From Candidatus Paralachnospira caecorum (GTDB taxonomy: Bacteria; Bacillota; Clostridia; Lachnospirales; Lachnospiraceae), in NCBI GenBank assembly GCA_904379015.1, contig CAJFHG010000001.1:109280-173279 (forward strand): 64,000 nt of DNA, written 5' to 3'. The notes under the pieces are model-generated. The model worked only from the letters and a program-made list of their open reading frames with translations, ran no database searches and was not told where the DNA came from. Positions 1 to 8,118 of the stretch are shown here, in pieces (within the stretch, counting starts at the first letter, position 1; each line of letters begins with the position of its first letter). A program made the position numbers and the translations under genes.

Positions 1-589
1 TCTGCGGCTGATTGGAAAAACGGGGCATATTCCAGAGCATCACCAGGATTTCAGCGCCCTTCAGAGCATAAGTCCTCGTCAGTTCGGCAAATTGATTGTC
101 ATAGCAGATCCCGATCCCGATGGTACCGATATCTGTATGAAATACATCCGTTGTATTCGCGGGAATAAAATAATGCTTTTCATATCCGGGAATATGAACC
201 TTTCTGTGAAGTCCCGCCACACATCCCTGAGGATCGATCAGAACTGCCGAATTATACAGAGTGGCCGGAATCCGGGGATGGGCTTCTGTCATGCCTGATA
301 TGATATAGACATCATATTTTTTGGCGATCTCGCCCAGTGCCTCCGTGAATTCACCGGGAACCTTATCCGCTCCCATCACATAATTTTTTCCGAATTCTTT
401 ATTTCGCTCGCGGATATATCCAATGCTGCAAAGCTCGGGAAAAACCACCAGGTCCGCGTTTTTTTCTTCTTTTGCCTTTTTGACTGCCTGCTCCATATAG
501 CTTAAATTGGCCGCCATGTCAAACAGCGCGACATCCATCTGAACCGCTGCCACGATCACTTTTTCTTTCATTCCCTGTTTTTCCTCCAT
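1..589 (-). CDS. Carbon-nitrogen hydrolase (nitrilase superfamily), 3' part off the left edge
   Basis: The visible N-terminal ~196 residues contain the three catalytic regions of the nitrilase superfamily: Glu in FPELCS, Lys in LHRKVHIPGYE and the nucleophilic Cys in GIGICYDNQFAE. Such enzymes hydrolyse amides, ureido compounds or nitriles in the cytoplasm; the substrate cannot be read from this fragment. The start at 589 has GGAG 7 nt upstream; an in-frame ATG at 571 after GGAGG is an equally good alternative. The gene follows the branched-chain-type transporter genes by about 70 bp without a clear terminator, so it probably belongs to that operon and may process the imported compound (inference). 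Confidence 0.88.
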   Translation of the reverse strand, partial: MEEKQGMKEKVIVAAVQMDVALFDMAANLSYMEQAVKKAKEEKNADLVVFPELCSIGYIRERNKEFGKNYVMGADKVPGEFTEALGEIAKKYDVYIISGMTEAHPRIPATLYNSAVLIDPQGCVAGLHRKVHIPGYEKHYFIPANTTDVFHTDIGTIGIGICYDNQFAELTRTYALKGAEILVMLWNMPRFSNQPQ

Positions 590-658
590 TTGTATACTCC
601 GTTTTTGCAGTAGACGGGAGCCGGCCGGAACCGGCATCCCTAAATCAGTCCATTCTGA

Positions 659-1810
659 TTACTGTGTAACTGTAGACGCAGAATCCAGGTATTCCCAATC
701 GTTATTCTCAGTCGCACGGACAATCATAACATCACCTTCATACTCTCCTGTTTCAGGATTGATGGAAATATTGCCCTGCAGTCCATCATAATCTTTGGTA
801 TTGCGGATCGCTTCCTGGATTGCTTCCGCATCCGTAGACCCCGCTTCCTTGATGGCATTCAGAAGAATCATCGTCGCATCATAGGCTCTCGCAGAATTCT
901 GAGAAGGCGCCGTTCCGTATTTTTCTTCATAGCGTTTTACAAAATCCTGAACCTGCGGATCCGTGCTGGTGGAAATAAACGGGACAGAATTGATGCATCC
1001 CACGTAAGCGCCGTCAGACAGAGAGAAGGTATCCTCGTGGATGGTTCCTGTGCCGCTGTAGAACTGGACATCCCAGTCAAGCTCTCTGGCCTGTCTCATA
1101 ATCAGAGCACCGGGACTGTACTGACACCAGATAAACAGCGCGTCCACATCCTCGTTCTTCAGATTATTCAACTGAGTCGTCATGTCTTTGTCTTCATTCG
1201 CGAAGGACTCTGAATATACTTCCAGTCCGTAAGATTCCGCCGCCTCTGTCAAGGAATTCAGTCCGCCCTGGCCAAAATCATCGTTGGAATAAATAACGCC
1301 GATTTTCGTGGCCGATGTGGTGGACATCAGATAATTGATCAGCGCCGCACACTGCAGGTCATCTCCGGGAAATGCTCTGGAGATCCACTTGCATCCGGAT
1401 GTCAGAACACTTTCTGCAGAGGATCCGGGGGTGATCATGGGAATTTTATACCGGTTGATCACTTCCAGGTCCGCCAGTGTACAGGCACTGTTATGCGCGC
1501 CTACGATTGCCACAACGCCGTCCTGATTGATCAGTTTTGTCACAGCCGATGCAGACTGGGATGCCGAAGACGCGTCATCCTCAGAAACAAGCTCGACCAT
1601 CACGCCGTCTACACCTCCGGCTTCATTGAAATCCTCAACAGCCATCTGCTTTCCTTCCAGCTCATCTGTACCTCCGTTGGAACTGTCTCCGGTCAGAGGG
1701 CCAACCGCACCAATCTTGATGGTTTTGTCTTTGCTGGAACCACATCCAGCCAGAGAAATACACATCACTGCCGCCAGGGTCAGACAGATCATTCGTCTTA
1801 ATGTCTTCAT
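659..1810 (-). CDS. livK: Branched-chain-type amino acid ABC transporter, substrate-binding lipoprotein
   Basis: 383-residue periplasmic-binding-fold protein of the LivK/Leu-Ile-Val type. It has a lipoprotein signal (hydrophobic stretch ending in SLAGC) followed by IKIGAVGPLTGDSS, the usual start of the family, and GQGGLNSLTEAAE in the second lobe. Start chosen at MKTLRRMICL because GTAGGAGG precedes it by 7 nt; the open frame continues upstream into livF without an RBS. The lipoprotein would sit outside the membrane and deliver ligand to LivHM permeases, which are not in this window. Ligand specificity is unknown; family members bind Leu/Ile/Val, urea, amides or aromatic acids. It is third in the order livG-livF-livK-nitrilase. 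Confidence 0.9.
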   Translation of the reverse strand: MKTLRRMICLTLAAVMCISLAGCGSSKDKTIKIGAVGPLTGDSSNGGTDELEGKQMAVEDFNEAGGVDGVMVELVSEDDASSASQSASAVTKLINQDGVVAIVGAHNSACTLADLEVINRYKIPMITPGSSAESVLTSGCKWISRAFPGDDLQCAALINYLMSTTSATKIGVIYSNDDFGQGGLNSLTEAAESYGLEVYSESFANEDKDMTTQLNNLKNEDVDALFIWCQYSPGALIMRQARELDWDVQFYSGTGTIHEDTFSLSDGAYVGCINSVPFISTSTDPQVQDFVKRYEEKYGTAPSQNSARAYDATMILLNAIKEAGSTDAEAIQEAIRNTKDYDGLQGNISINPETGEYEGDVMIVRATENNDWEYLDSASTVTQ

Positions 1811-1904
1811 ACGCAATCCTCCTACTTCCTTCTTCTTCAATCTCTTGTGTTGTATACTATATGTCCCGCTTTCGCAGGGCCGATAGCCAATCCTCATCTT
1901 TTTG

Positions 1905-2612
1905 TCATGCGCCCAGATATTTTTTCTGGACCTCATCGCTTGCCAATAGCTCCTCTCCTGTTCCCTCCATGGTCAGATTCCCAACTTCCAGCACATACGC
2001 GTAATCCGCGATACTCAGCGCCATTTCTGAATTCTGCTCTACGATGATGGAAGGAAGGTTCTTTTCTTCATAGATCCTGACCACCGTATCAAATACAAAA
2101 TCGATCAGATTGGGAGCCAGTCCCATGGAAGGCTCATCCAAAAGCAAAAACTTCGGATCAGACATCAGCGCTCTTCCGATGGCCAGCATCTGCTGTTCTC
2201 CTCCCGAAAGCGTTCCTGCCAGCTGCCTGCGCCGTTCTGAAAGTCTTGGAAAGAATTCATAAACCATTTCCACATTTTTCTGTATCTGAGCCTTATCTTT
2301 GATCACATAGGCTCCTGCCAGTAGATTTTCATACACAGATACGCTTTTGAAAATCTTTCGTCCTTCGGGACATACGGAAATGCCGGTGCGGATGATCTCA
2401 TGCGGCTGCAGGTCTGTGATCTCCGTTCCCTCAAATACCACCCGTCCGCTGGATGCCGGGACAAGACCTGCCAGTACATTGATCAGGGAAGACTTCCCTG
2501 CGCCGTTGGCGCCGATGATCGCAAAAATTCCTTTCTTTTCAATGTTGATATTTACATTGTTCAGTGCCCGGATCACGCCGTAATGGCAACTCAGGTTTTC
2601 AATCTGCAGCAT
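1905..2612 (-). CDS. livF: Branched-chain-type amino acid ABC transporter ATP-binding protein LivF
   Basis: 235-residue ATPase with Walker A GANGAGKSS, signature LSGGEQQM and Walker B FLLLDEPSMGLAP, and the CPEGRKIF segment characteristic of LivF. It energises import together with LivG. The start is 2 bp after the livG stop, preceded by GGGGGAAATAATC, so translation is probably coupled. The gene sits between livG and livK on the minus strand. Length and motifs are normal for the family. Confidence 0.93.
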   Translation of the reverse strand: MLQIENLSCHYGVIRALNNVNINIEKKGIFAIIGANGAGKSSLINVLAGLVPASSGRVVFEGTEITDLQPHEIIRTGISVCPEGRKIFKSVSVYENLLAGAYVIKDKAQIQKNVEMVYEFFPRLSERRRQLAGTLSGGEQQMLAIGRALMSDPKFLLLDEPSMGLAPNLIDFVFDTVVRIYEEKNLPSIIVEQNSEMALSIADYAYVLEVGNLTMEGTGEELLASDEVQKKYLGA

Positions 2613-2614
2613 GA

Positions 2615-3376
2615 TTATTTCCCCCTTTTTCTGCCAAGATAAATGCTGATGACGTCTTCGTTGTTCTGGATTTCCTGCGGTGTTCCTTCGGCAATGACTT
2701 TGCCGTAATTAAGTACCGTCAGGCTGTCGCAGAGGGACATGACAAATTTCATGTGGTGTTCAATGAGCAGAATGGTTTTTCCGTTTTCTCTCAGCTTATG
2801 CACCAGTTTGGCCGCCTCATCGCTCTCCTGCTCATTCATGCCCGCCACAGGCTCATCCAGAAGCAGCAGCTTCGGCTCAGTCGCAAGCGCCCTTGCAACC
2901 TCCAGAAGTCTCTGCTGTCCGTAGGGAAGATTCGTGGCCTTGATGTCTTCTTTGCCGCCAAGTCCCACAAATTCCAGAAGCTCTCTCGCCTTGTCATAGC
3001 TTTCCTTTTCCTGGGTTTTCAAAGCTTTCGTCCGGAAGATGGCAGAGCCAAGGTTGACAGTCTGATGCGTACATGCCGCTGTCACCACGTTTTCCAGAGC
3101 TGTCATTTCTGAAAACAGGTTGATGTTCTGGAACGTCCTGCAAAGACCGGCCCTGGCCACTGCATTGGGAGTCTTCCCTGAAATCACCGCTCCGTCCATC
3201 TCCACAGTGCCCTTGGTCGGAGCATAAAACCCTGTAATCACATTGATCATCGTTGTCTTTCCGGAACCGTTCGGTCCGATCAGTCCTCTGATCTCTCCTT
3301 CCTGTACTGTCATGTTGACACTGTCCAGAGCCACCAGTCCTCCAAACTGCATGGTTATGTTGTTTACAGCTAACAT
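2615..3376 (-). CDS. livG: Branched-chain-type amino acid ABC transporter ATP-binding protein LivG
   Basis: 253-residue ATPase, first gene of the operon. Walker A GPNGSGKTT, the LivG-typical RTFQNINLFSEMTALENV segment, signature LPYGQQRLLEVARAL and Walker B LLLLDEPVAGMN are present. The start follows CAGGAGGTATCGG. LivG/LivF heterodimers power the LivHM permease pair; no permease gene lies upstream (446-bp gap, then an unrelated peptidase), so the permeases must lie beyond the left edge or elsewhere. The promoter region carries a palindrome shared with the catabolic operon at 11.8 kb. Confidence 0.93.
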   Translation of the reverse strand: MLAVNNITMQFGGLVALDSVNMTVQEGEIRGLIGPNGSGKTTMINVITGFYAPTKGTVEMDGAVISGKTPNAVARAGLCRTFQNINLFSEMTALENVVTAACTHQTVNLGSAIFRTKALKTQEKESYDKARELLEFVGLGGKEDIKATNLPYGQQRLLEVARALATEPKLLLLDEPVAGMNEQESDEAAKLVHKLRENGKTILLIEHHMKFVMSLCDSLTVLNYGKVIAEGTPQEIQNNEDVISIYLGRKRGK

Positions 3377-3430
3377 TCCGATACCTCCTGTTTTTTCTCA
3401 GACAATCCATTTGTTTATAATATATTGCCG

Positions 3431-3442
3431 ATTGTCTACAAT
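3431..3442. promoter_or_regulatory. Palindromic operator candidate ATTGTCTACAAT upstream of livG
   Basis: 12-bp near-palindrome (arms ATTGT/ACAAT) located 6 nt downstream of the -10 box, i.e. over the expected transcription start, about 55 bp before the livG start codon. It resembles TTGTATACAA-type operators of GntR-family regulators (family knowledge). The same core, TTGTCGACAA, lies inside the promoter of the korA operon (11851-11860). The cognate regulator is not in the window. Confidence 0.55.
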
Positions 3443-3448
3443 ATGGAT

Positions 3449-3477
3449 TTTATAAAAAAGACGCTATCACTCGTCAA
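3449..3477 (-). promoter_or_regulatory. Sigma-A promoter of the liv operon
   Basis: On the minus strand TTGACG (3477-3472), 17-bp spacer, TATAAA (3454-3449). A second possible promoter lies farther upstream, TTGACA (3555-3550), 18-bp spacer, TAAAAT (3531-3526). The spacer of the proximal promoter contains GACG/CGTC arms followed by T6, which might act as a weak attenuator for transcripts from the distal promoter. Confidence 0.6.
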
Positions 3478-3725
3478 TTTCTAGCATCTTTTCCATGCTG
3501 CTCACATTACCATTCATTTAGGCTAATTTTAATACAAACACTGCAGACTTGTCAACAAAATTATTAATTTTTGACAAATAAAATCCGTTAACAATAATTC
3601 ATTTAATATTTTCACAAAATAATAAAACAAGTGTTCAGGGTCTGCTTTTTGTTTAAAACTCCCTGCTGTCCACAGATTCTTCCCTGCAGCTTTATACCAT
3701 CGAAACCAAATGTTTTCGCCGCAAA

Positions 3726-3762
3726 TAAAAATGGCGCTATTCCCCTTTCGGAAAACAGCGCC
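3726..3762 (-). terminator. Rho-independent terminator of the peptidase / catabolic operon
   Basis: Minus-strand hairpin with arms GGCGCTGTTTTCC and GGGGAATAGCGCC around a GAAA tetraloop (3733-3762), followed by ATTTTTATTT. It marks the end of the operon that begins at korA. Confidence 0.85.
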
Positions 3763-3822
3763 CTCGCTAGATTATTTATTTCCTACATCATACTGGTATT
3801 TTTTTCATTTGTCAACTGTTTT

Positions 3823-4947
3823 TTATTTTTTTCCTTCCTGTCTTCTGCTGTAAGCCAAAATCAGACGCTCCGCCAGTTCTCCGGAACGGATCAGTTCATC
3901 CGCCTTCACTTTCTCGTCAAGAGAATGCGCATTGGCATTTCCCATACCGAAGCTGATGCAGGGAACCCCGTTGGAATTATAGACATTCCCGTCGCATCCT
4001 TCCATGGTCAGGCCCAGAGTCGGCTCAATGCCCATGGCGCGCAGTTCTCCCATGGCAAGCTTCACGATTTCGTCATCTTCCGTATAGCAGCAGTTTCCGT
4101 GCTGGATCTCGTAAGAAAATTCGAGACGCGCGCCGCTCCCCTTAATATGCTCCCGGCAGTACTCCTCAAAATACTTCAGATAATCCATCAGTTTCTGCCG
4201 GTCAACACTTCTCGCCTCACAGCGGATCTTCACAGATCCGCAGACTGTCCCCGGCTCTTTGGGGCCGCCGTGGAACACGCCGAGATTGGAGGTAGATTCT
4301 TCGTCAAGCCGCCCTTCCCGGATTCCCGCCAGCATATTGCAGGCCGCCTTGATGGCGTTGACGCCCTTTTCCGGACTTCCCCCATGGGCGCGCTTTCCCA
4401 CTACTTCCATATCGATCATGGCTTTATAAGGCCGCTTTACGTCGATCTGTCCGAGAGGGCCGGTGCTGTCAAAAACAAAGCACATATCCGCTTTCATGAG
4501 AGAAGGATCTAAAAGTCTTGCGCCCAGAATCCCGTCCTCCTCACAGATGGACAGAACAACCTCCACCTCTGAATGCGCCGCTCCGCTGTTTTTCAGTCTT
4601 CTCAGGCCGTCCAGAATCGAAGCCAGACCGGAAACGTTGTCCGCGCCCAGGATCGTCGTGCCGTCCGACACGATCCATCCATCGTCTGTAAAAGAGGGCT
4701 TGATGTTGTATCCATTGCTTACCCGGTCCATGTGGGCTGAAAGCGCCACACATCCGGGCAGGGTTCCGGGAAGTCTCGCGATCAGATTGCCCGTATTGCC
4801 TCCTGCCCTCTCTCCCGCATCGTCTTCGTACACGGAACAGCCCAGTTCCTTCAGCTTCTCCGTCATATAATCCGCGACTGCCCGCTCGTCCCGGGAAGCG
4901 CCGCCCAGCTTTACCATTTCCAGAAATTGTTCAATGATCTTTTCCAT
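3823..4947 (-). CDS. M20-family metallopeptidase, peptidase T-like
   Basis: 374-residue zinc peptidase of the M20 clan, closest in layout to PepT-like tripeptide aminopeptidases. Metal ligands and catalytic residues are recognisable: H72 and D74 in SAHMDRV, D103 in ILGADNVSG, E136/E137 in CEEDGILG, D160 in FDSTGPLG and the C-terminal His in NAHSLDEKV; the dimerisation lid has RAHGGSPEKGVNA. It would release amino acids from small peptides in the cytoplasm. It follows the aminotransferase by 68 bp with no terminator between, and a strong terminator follows it, so it is probably the last gene of the korA operon, although its base composition is less GC-rich than the genes before it. Confidence 0.85.
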   Translation of the reverse strand: MEKIIEQFLEMVKLGGASRDERAVADYMTEKLKELGCSVYEDDAGERAGGNTGNLIARLPGTLPGCVALSAHMDRVSNGYNIKPSFTDDGWIVSDGTTILGADNVSGLASILDGLRRLKNSGAAHSEVEVVLSICEEDGILGARLLDPSLMKADMCFVFDSTGPLGQIDVKRPYKAMIDMEVVGKRAHGGSPEKGVNAIKAACNMLAGIREGRLDEESTSNLGVFHGGPKEPGTVCGSVKIRCEARSVDRQKLMDYLKYFEEYCREHIKGSGARLEFSYEIQHGNCCYTEDDEIVKLAMGELRAMGIEPTLGLTMEGCDGNVYNSNGVPCISFGMGNANAHSLDEKVKADELIRSGELAERLILAYSRRQEGKK

Positions 4948-5015
4948 GTCAGACTCCTTTCATTCCGGAACCTCCCGTCTGCCGCCGAGTCAGGCTCCCA
5001 TCCTGTCATCCGGCC

Positions 5016-6200
5016 TTACTCCAGCTCCGCGAGGGCCTTCTCCATCCGGTCCAGGCCCTCCCTGATCTTCTCCATCGAGTTGGTGTAGGCGATCCGCACG
5101 CACTTCGGCGCGTTGAACGCGCCCCCGGGCACCACCGCCACATGCGCCTTCTCCAGGATATAGCTGCAGAACCCGAAGGAATCCCCGATCTCCTTCCCCT
5201 CATGCTTCCGGCTGTAATACCAGCTCACATCCGGCAGCAGGTAGAAGGCTCCGTCCACGTCGGCGCACCGGATCCCTTCCATCGCCGTCAGCCTCCCGTA
5301 GGTGTATTCCTTCCTCCGGGCGTACTCCTCCACCATCTCCTTCACCGTCTCCTCGTTGTGGCCCAGCGCCTCCAGCGCCGCCCACTGCACGAAGGTCGTG
5401 CTGTTCGACGTGGTATGCCCCTGGATCGCGCTGATCCCCGCCGCGATCTCCTCCGGCGCCGCCGTATAGCCGCACCTCCATCCGGTCATGGCAAAGGCCT
5501 TGGACATCCCGTTCACGATGATCGTGTGCTCATACGCCTCCTCCGAAAGGGACGCCGCGCACACATGCTCCTTCCCGTTATATACCAGCTTCTCGTATAC
5601 CTCGTCCGAGATGATGTAAAAGTCATGGGATACCGCCAGGGCTGCCAGCCTCTCAAGGCTCTCCCTTGTGTAGACCGCCCCCGTCGGGTTGTTGGGCGTG
5701 TTGATCAATACCGCCGCCGTCCTGGGCGTCACCGCCTTCTCGATGGCCTCCAGGTCCAGCTGGAAATCCGGACGGGTATCCACGCACACCGGCACGCCGC
5801 CCACCAGCTTCACGATCTCCACATAACTCACCCAGCCCGGCATGGGGATGATCACCTCGTCACCGGGGTTCACCACGGCCATCACCGCGTTGTTGAGGGC
5901 CTGCTTCGCCCCTGTGGAGATGCAGATCTGCCCCGGTTTGTAAAGGACCCCGTTGTCCCGTTCCAGCTTCTCGCAGACCGCCTTCCTCAGGGCCGGCAGC
6001 CCGGGCACGTTGATGTACCGGGTCTTCCCCTCGTCCAGCGCCCTCTTGCAGGCCTCCCGGATGTTCTGCGGCGTGTCAAAGTCCGGCTCCCCCGCGTTGA
6101 GCCCGATCACATCCACTCCTGCCGCCTCCATGTCCGATACGACGCCCTCCAGCTCGCAGGTGGCCGACGGCGTGATATTCTGTGCGATTTTGCTAAGCAT
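5016..6200 (-). CDS. PLP-dependent aminotransferase, class I (aspartate/aromatic aminotransferase-like)
   Basis: 394-residue fold-type I aminotransferase. Motifs: NTPNNPTG (about 167-174), D199 in ISDEVYEK for the pyridine nitrogen, the Schiff-base lysine K234 in NGMSKAFAMTGW, and R/GY following it. Such enzymes move the amino group of an L-amino acid to a 2-oxoacid, which here would supply the substrate for the KorABCD complex encoded upstream in the same operon (inference). Substrate class (Asp, aromatic, branched) cannot be fixed from sequence alone. GC-rich, like the rest of the operon; a sampled 60-base line at 5041 is 62% GC. Confidence 0.9.
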   Translation of the reverse strand: MLSKIAQNITPSATCELEGVVSDMEAAGVDVIGLNAGEPDFDTPQNIREACKRALDEGKTRYINVPGLPALRKAVCEKLERDNGVLYKPGQICISTGAKQALNNAVMAVVNPGDEVIIPMPGWVSYVEIVKLVGGVPVCVDTRPDFQLDLEAIEKAVTPRTAAVLINTPNNPTGAVYTRESLERLAALAVSHDFYIISDEVYEKLVYNGKEHVCAASLSEEAYEHTIIVNGMSKAFAMTGWRCGYTAAPEEIAAGISAIQGHTTSNSTTFVQWAALEALGHNEETVKEMVEEYARRKEYTYGRLTAMEGIRCADVDGAFYLLPDVSWYYSRKHEGKEIGDSFGFCSYILEKAHVAVVPGGAFNAPKCVRIAYTNSMEKIREGLDRMEKALAELE

Positions 6201-6217
6201 GACGTTCCTCCTCCCGT

Positions 6218-6928
6218 TTATCTGCTTCCCGGCTCCTTTACCTTCCCTCCCACGAACCGCACGGCTGCCGCCGCCAGGATGCGGGTCGGGTCCAGGTTTG
6301 GCCGGCTGATCTGAAACTGCTCGAACGCCACCGGAAGCTCCGTGCAGCCGAGGATCAGCACCTCGGCCCCCTTCCCCTCCAGCTCGTCCATGGCGCCGTT
6401 GAACCCGTCCAGGCTGATGGTCAGGTCCCCGGCCTTGATCCCCTTATAGATCACATCCATCACATGCTTCTGGCCTTCCTCCGAGGGGGAGATCAGCTCC
6501 ATCCCGTATTTCCTGAAGGCTTTCCCGTATACGCCCGAACGGCATGTCCCGTCCGTGGCCAGAAGCCCCGCCTTCCGGATCCCCAGGCGGTCCGCCTCCT
6601 TCGCCGTCTCCTCGATCATGTGCAGGAACGGCGTCCGGACAAACCGGGTCACCTGGTCATAAAAATAGTGGGCCGTGTTGCAGGGCATGATGAGCACATC
6701 CGCACCCATGCACTCCAGCCTGAGGGCGCTCCTCACCATCTCCGGCACCGGGTCCGCCCCGCCGCTTAAGATCGCCGCGGTCCGGTCCGGGATCTCCGTG
6801 TTGCTGTCCACACAGACCCGGATATGCTCCTGGTCCGTCCCCGCCTCCGTCACCTCCACCACCTTATGGAACAGGTCGCAGGTCGCCAGCGGACCCATCC
6901 CGCCCAGGATCCCTATGGTCTTCTTCAT
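6218..6928 (-). CDS. Aspartate/glutamate racemase family protein
   Basis: 236-residue two-domain racemase. N-terminal GILGGMGPLAT is typical of aspartate racemases; the two catalytic cysteines are C83 in MPCNTAHYFYD and C195 in LGCTELP. It would interconvert D- and L-acidic amino acids without cofactor. Position between the ferredoxin and the aminotransferase suggests that D-amino acids (for example from peptidoglycan) can enter the pathway. Amino-acid hydantoin racemases share the fold, so the substrate remains open. Confidence 0.88.
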   Translation of the reverse strand: MKKTIGILGGMGPLATCDLFHKVVEVTEAGTDQEHIRVCVDSNTEIPDRTAAILSGGADPVPEMVRSALRLECMGADVLIMPCNTAHYFYDQVTRFVRTPFLHMIEETAKEADRLGIRKAGLLATDGTCRSGVYGKAFRKYGMELISPSEEGQKHVMDVIYKGIKAGDLTISLDGFNGAMDELEGKGAEVLILGCTELPVAFEQFQISRPNLDPTRILAAAAVRFVGGKVKEPGSR

Positions 6929-6943
6929 ATGCCGCCTCCCGTC

Positions 6944-7150
6944 CTATGCGTCCTTTTCAATGTGGATCACAAAGTCAGGACAAGATGTCTCGCACTGGCC
7001 GCACTGGATGCAGTCCTCCGGGCGCGCTGCCTCCACATAGTTATAGCCCTTCCGGTTCACATGATGGGTGATCTCAAACACATGTTTCGGGCAGATGCTG
7101 ATACAGATCCTGCAGCTCTTGCAGAGCTCCTTATCGATATATACCGCCAT
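6944..7150 (-). CDS. korD: 2[4Fe-4S] ferredoxin, probable delta subunit of the 2-oxoacid oxidoreductase
   Basis: 68 residues with two clusters, CKSCRICISICP and CIQCGQCETSCP. Start taken at MAVYIDKELC (7150), which has GGAAGGAGAG upstream; the longer frame to 7180 lacks a site. Four-subunit 2-oxoacid:ferredoxin oxidoreductases have a small delta subunit of this kind that passes electrons to free ferredoxin, and this gene shares the operon with the alpha, beta and gamma genes, although sucCD lie between. It could also be a stand-alone ferredoxin. Confidence 0.85.
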   Translation of the reverse strand: MAVYIDKELCKSCRICISICPKHVFEITHHVNRKGYNYVEAARPEDCIQCGQCETSCPDFVIHIEKDA

Positions 7151-7251
7151 GATGCTTTCTCTCCTTCCGCGGGGCGCCAAATGGCCCCCGCCTGTTCTCG
7201 CGCTTTTCTCCGGCGCCTTCCCGGCGCCCTTCCATCCTCTGTCCTCCTGCC

Positions 7252-8118
7252 TTACAGGAATCTGCGGACGGTCTCCACCAACTCCGCCGGGTCCTTCACC
7301 ACATGGACCCCTGCGTCTCTGAGGGCCGCGATCTTCGTCTCCGCGGTCCCCACGTTCCCGCTCACGATGGCGCCCGCGTGGCCCAGGCTCTTCCCCTGGG
7401 GCGCATGCCGCCCTACGATCAGGGACACCACGGGCTTCGTCACATGGGACCTGATATAGGCTGCCGCGTTCTCCTCGGATCCGCCGCCGATCTCCCCCAA
7501 CAGGACAATCACGTCCGTATCCGGGTCCTCCTCATAGAGGGCTACCGCATCTTTCTGAGTAAATCCCCACAGGGGTCCCCCGCCGATGGCTGTCACGCAG
7601 GACTGACCGATCCCTGCGTCTGTCAGGGTTTTCCCGATCTCATAGGACAGTGCCCCGCTTTTCGAGACGACCCCAACCCGGCCCGGCATGAAGAACCGCA
7701 CCGGATGGGCTCCTGCCTTGCAGATGCCCGGCGCGATCACGCCGGCGCACCCCGGCCCCACGAGGACGGTGTCATGGGCTTTCGCATAAGCGATGATTTC
7801 CACCACATCGTGGAGGGCGATCTCCTCTGTCGTCAGGATCAGCACCTGGATCCCCGCGTCAATGGCCTCAAAGCAGGAATCCTTTGCCGCCTTCGGCGGC
7901 ACAAAGCTGATCACGGTATCAAACTCATGCTCTGCCTTCGCCTCCGCGACATAATCATAGACGGGAATCCCGTATAATTCCTGGCCCCCCTTCCCCGGCG
8001 TCACGCCGGCCACGATTCGGGTCCCCGCCTCCAGCATGGCCTTCGTCTGGAGGGAGCCGGATTTCCCTGTCATTGCCTGTACCAGGACCTTCGTGTCCTT
8101 TCCCACTAAGATCGCCAT
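7252..8118 (-). CDS. sucD: ADP-forming acyl-CoA synthetase alpha subunit (succinyl-CoA ligase type)
   Basis: 288 residues: CoA-binding Rossmann domain (TGKSGSLQTKAML, start), ligase domain with the phospho-histidine H247 in SLGHAGAIVSG. Several loops differ from classical SucD (GPGCAGVIAPG instead of GPNCPG; GGGPLWGFTQKDA instead of GGDPINGT), so the acyl group may not be succinyl. With the beta subunit it makes ATP or GTP from acyl-CoA. Its start overlaps the sucC stop (TGATG), implying translational coupling. The frame continues to 8235 but inside sucC. Confidence 0.88.
   Translation of the reverse strand: MAILVGKDTKVLVQAMTGKSGSLQTKAMLEAGTRIVAGVTPGKGGQELYGIPVYDYVAEAKAEHEFDTVISFVPPKAAKDSCFEAIDAGIQVLILTTEEIALHDVVEIIAYAKAHDTVLVGPGCAGVIAPGICKAGAHPVRFFMPGRVGVVSKSGALSYEIGKTLTDAGIGQSCVTAIGGGPLWGFTQKDAVALYEEDPDTDVIVLLGEIGGGSEENAAAYIRSHVTKPVVSLIVGRHAPQGKSLGHAGAIVSGNVGTAETKIAALRDAGVHVVKDPAELVETVRRFL

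Larger units (their letters stand above)
3378..3822. other. Intergenic region livG - peptidase
   Basis: AT-rich 445-bp spacer holding the liv promoter(s), the palindrome at 3431-3442 and the peptidase terminator at 3733-3762. A 16-codon open frame begins at 3517, directly at the predicted start site of the distal promoter, but it has no ribosome-binding site. Nothing else was recognised. Confidence 0.6.

Noticed and set aside
3469..3517. 16-codon leader peptide at the distal liv promoter
   Set aside because: It would have to be leaderless and no run of regulatory codons is seen; kept only as a remark.
3543..3600. Plus-strand TTGACA with AATAAT in the livG-peptidase gap
   Set aside because: No plus-strand gene follows; expected by chance in such AT-rich DNA.
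5142..6314. 390-codon plus-strand open frame antisense to the aminotransferase and racemase
   Set aside because: Explained by the GC-rich codon use of the minus-strand genes; Arg/His/Pro-rich, no family motif, no RBS.
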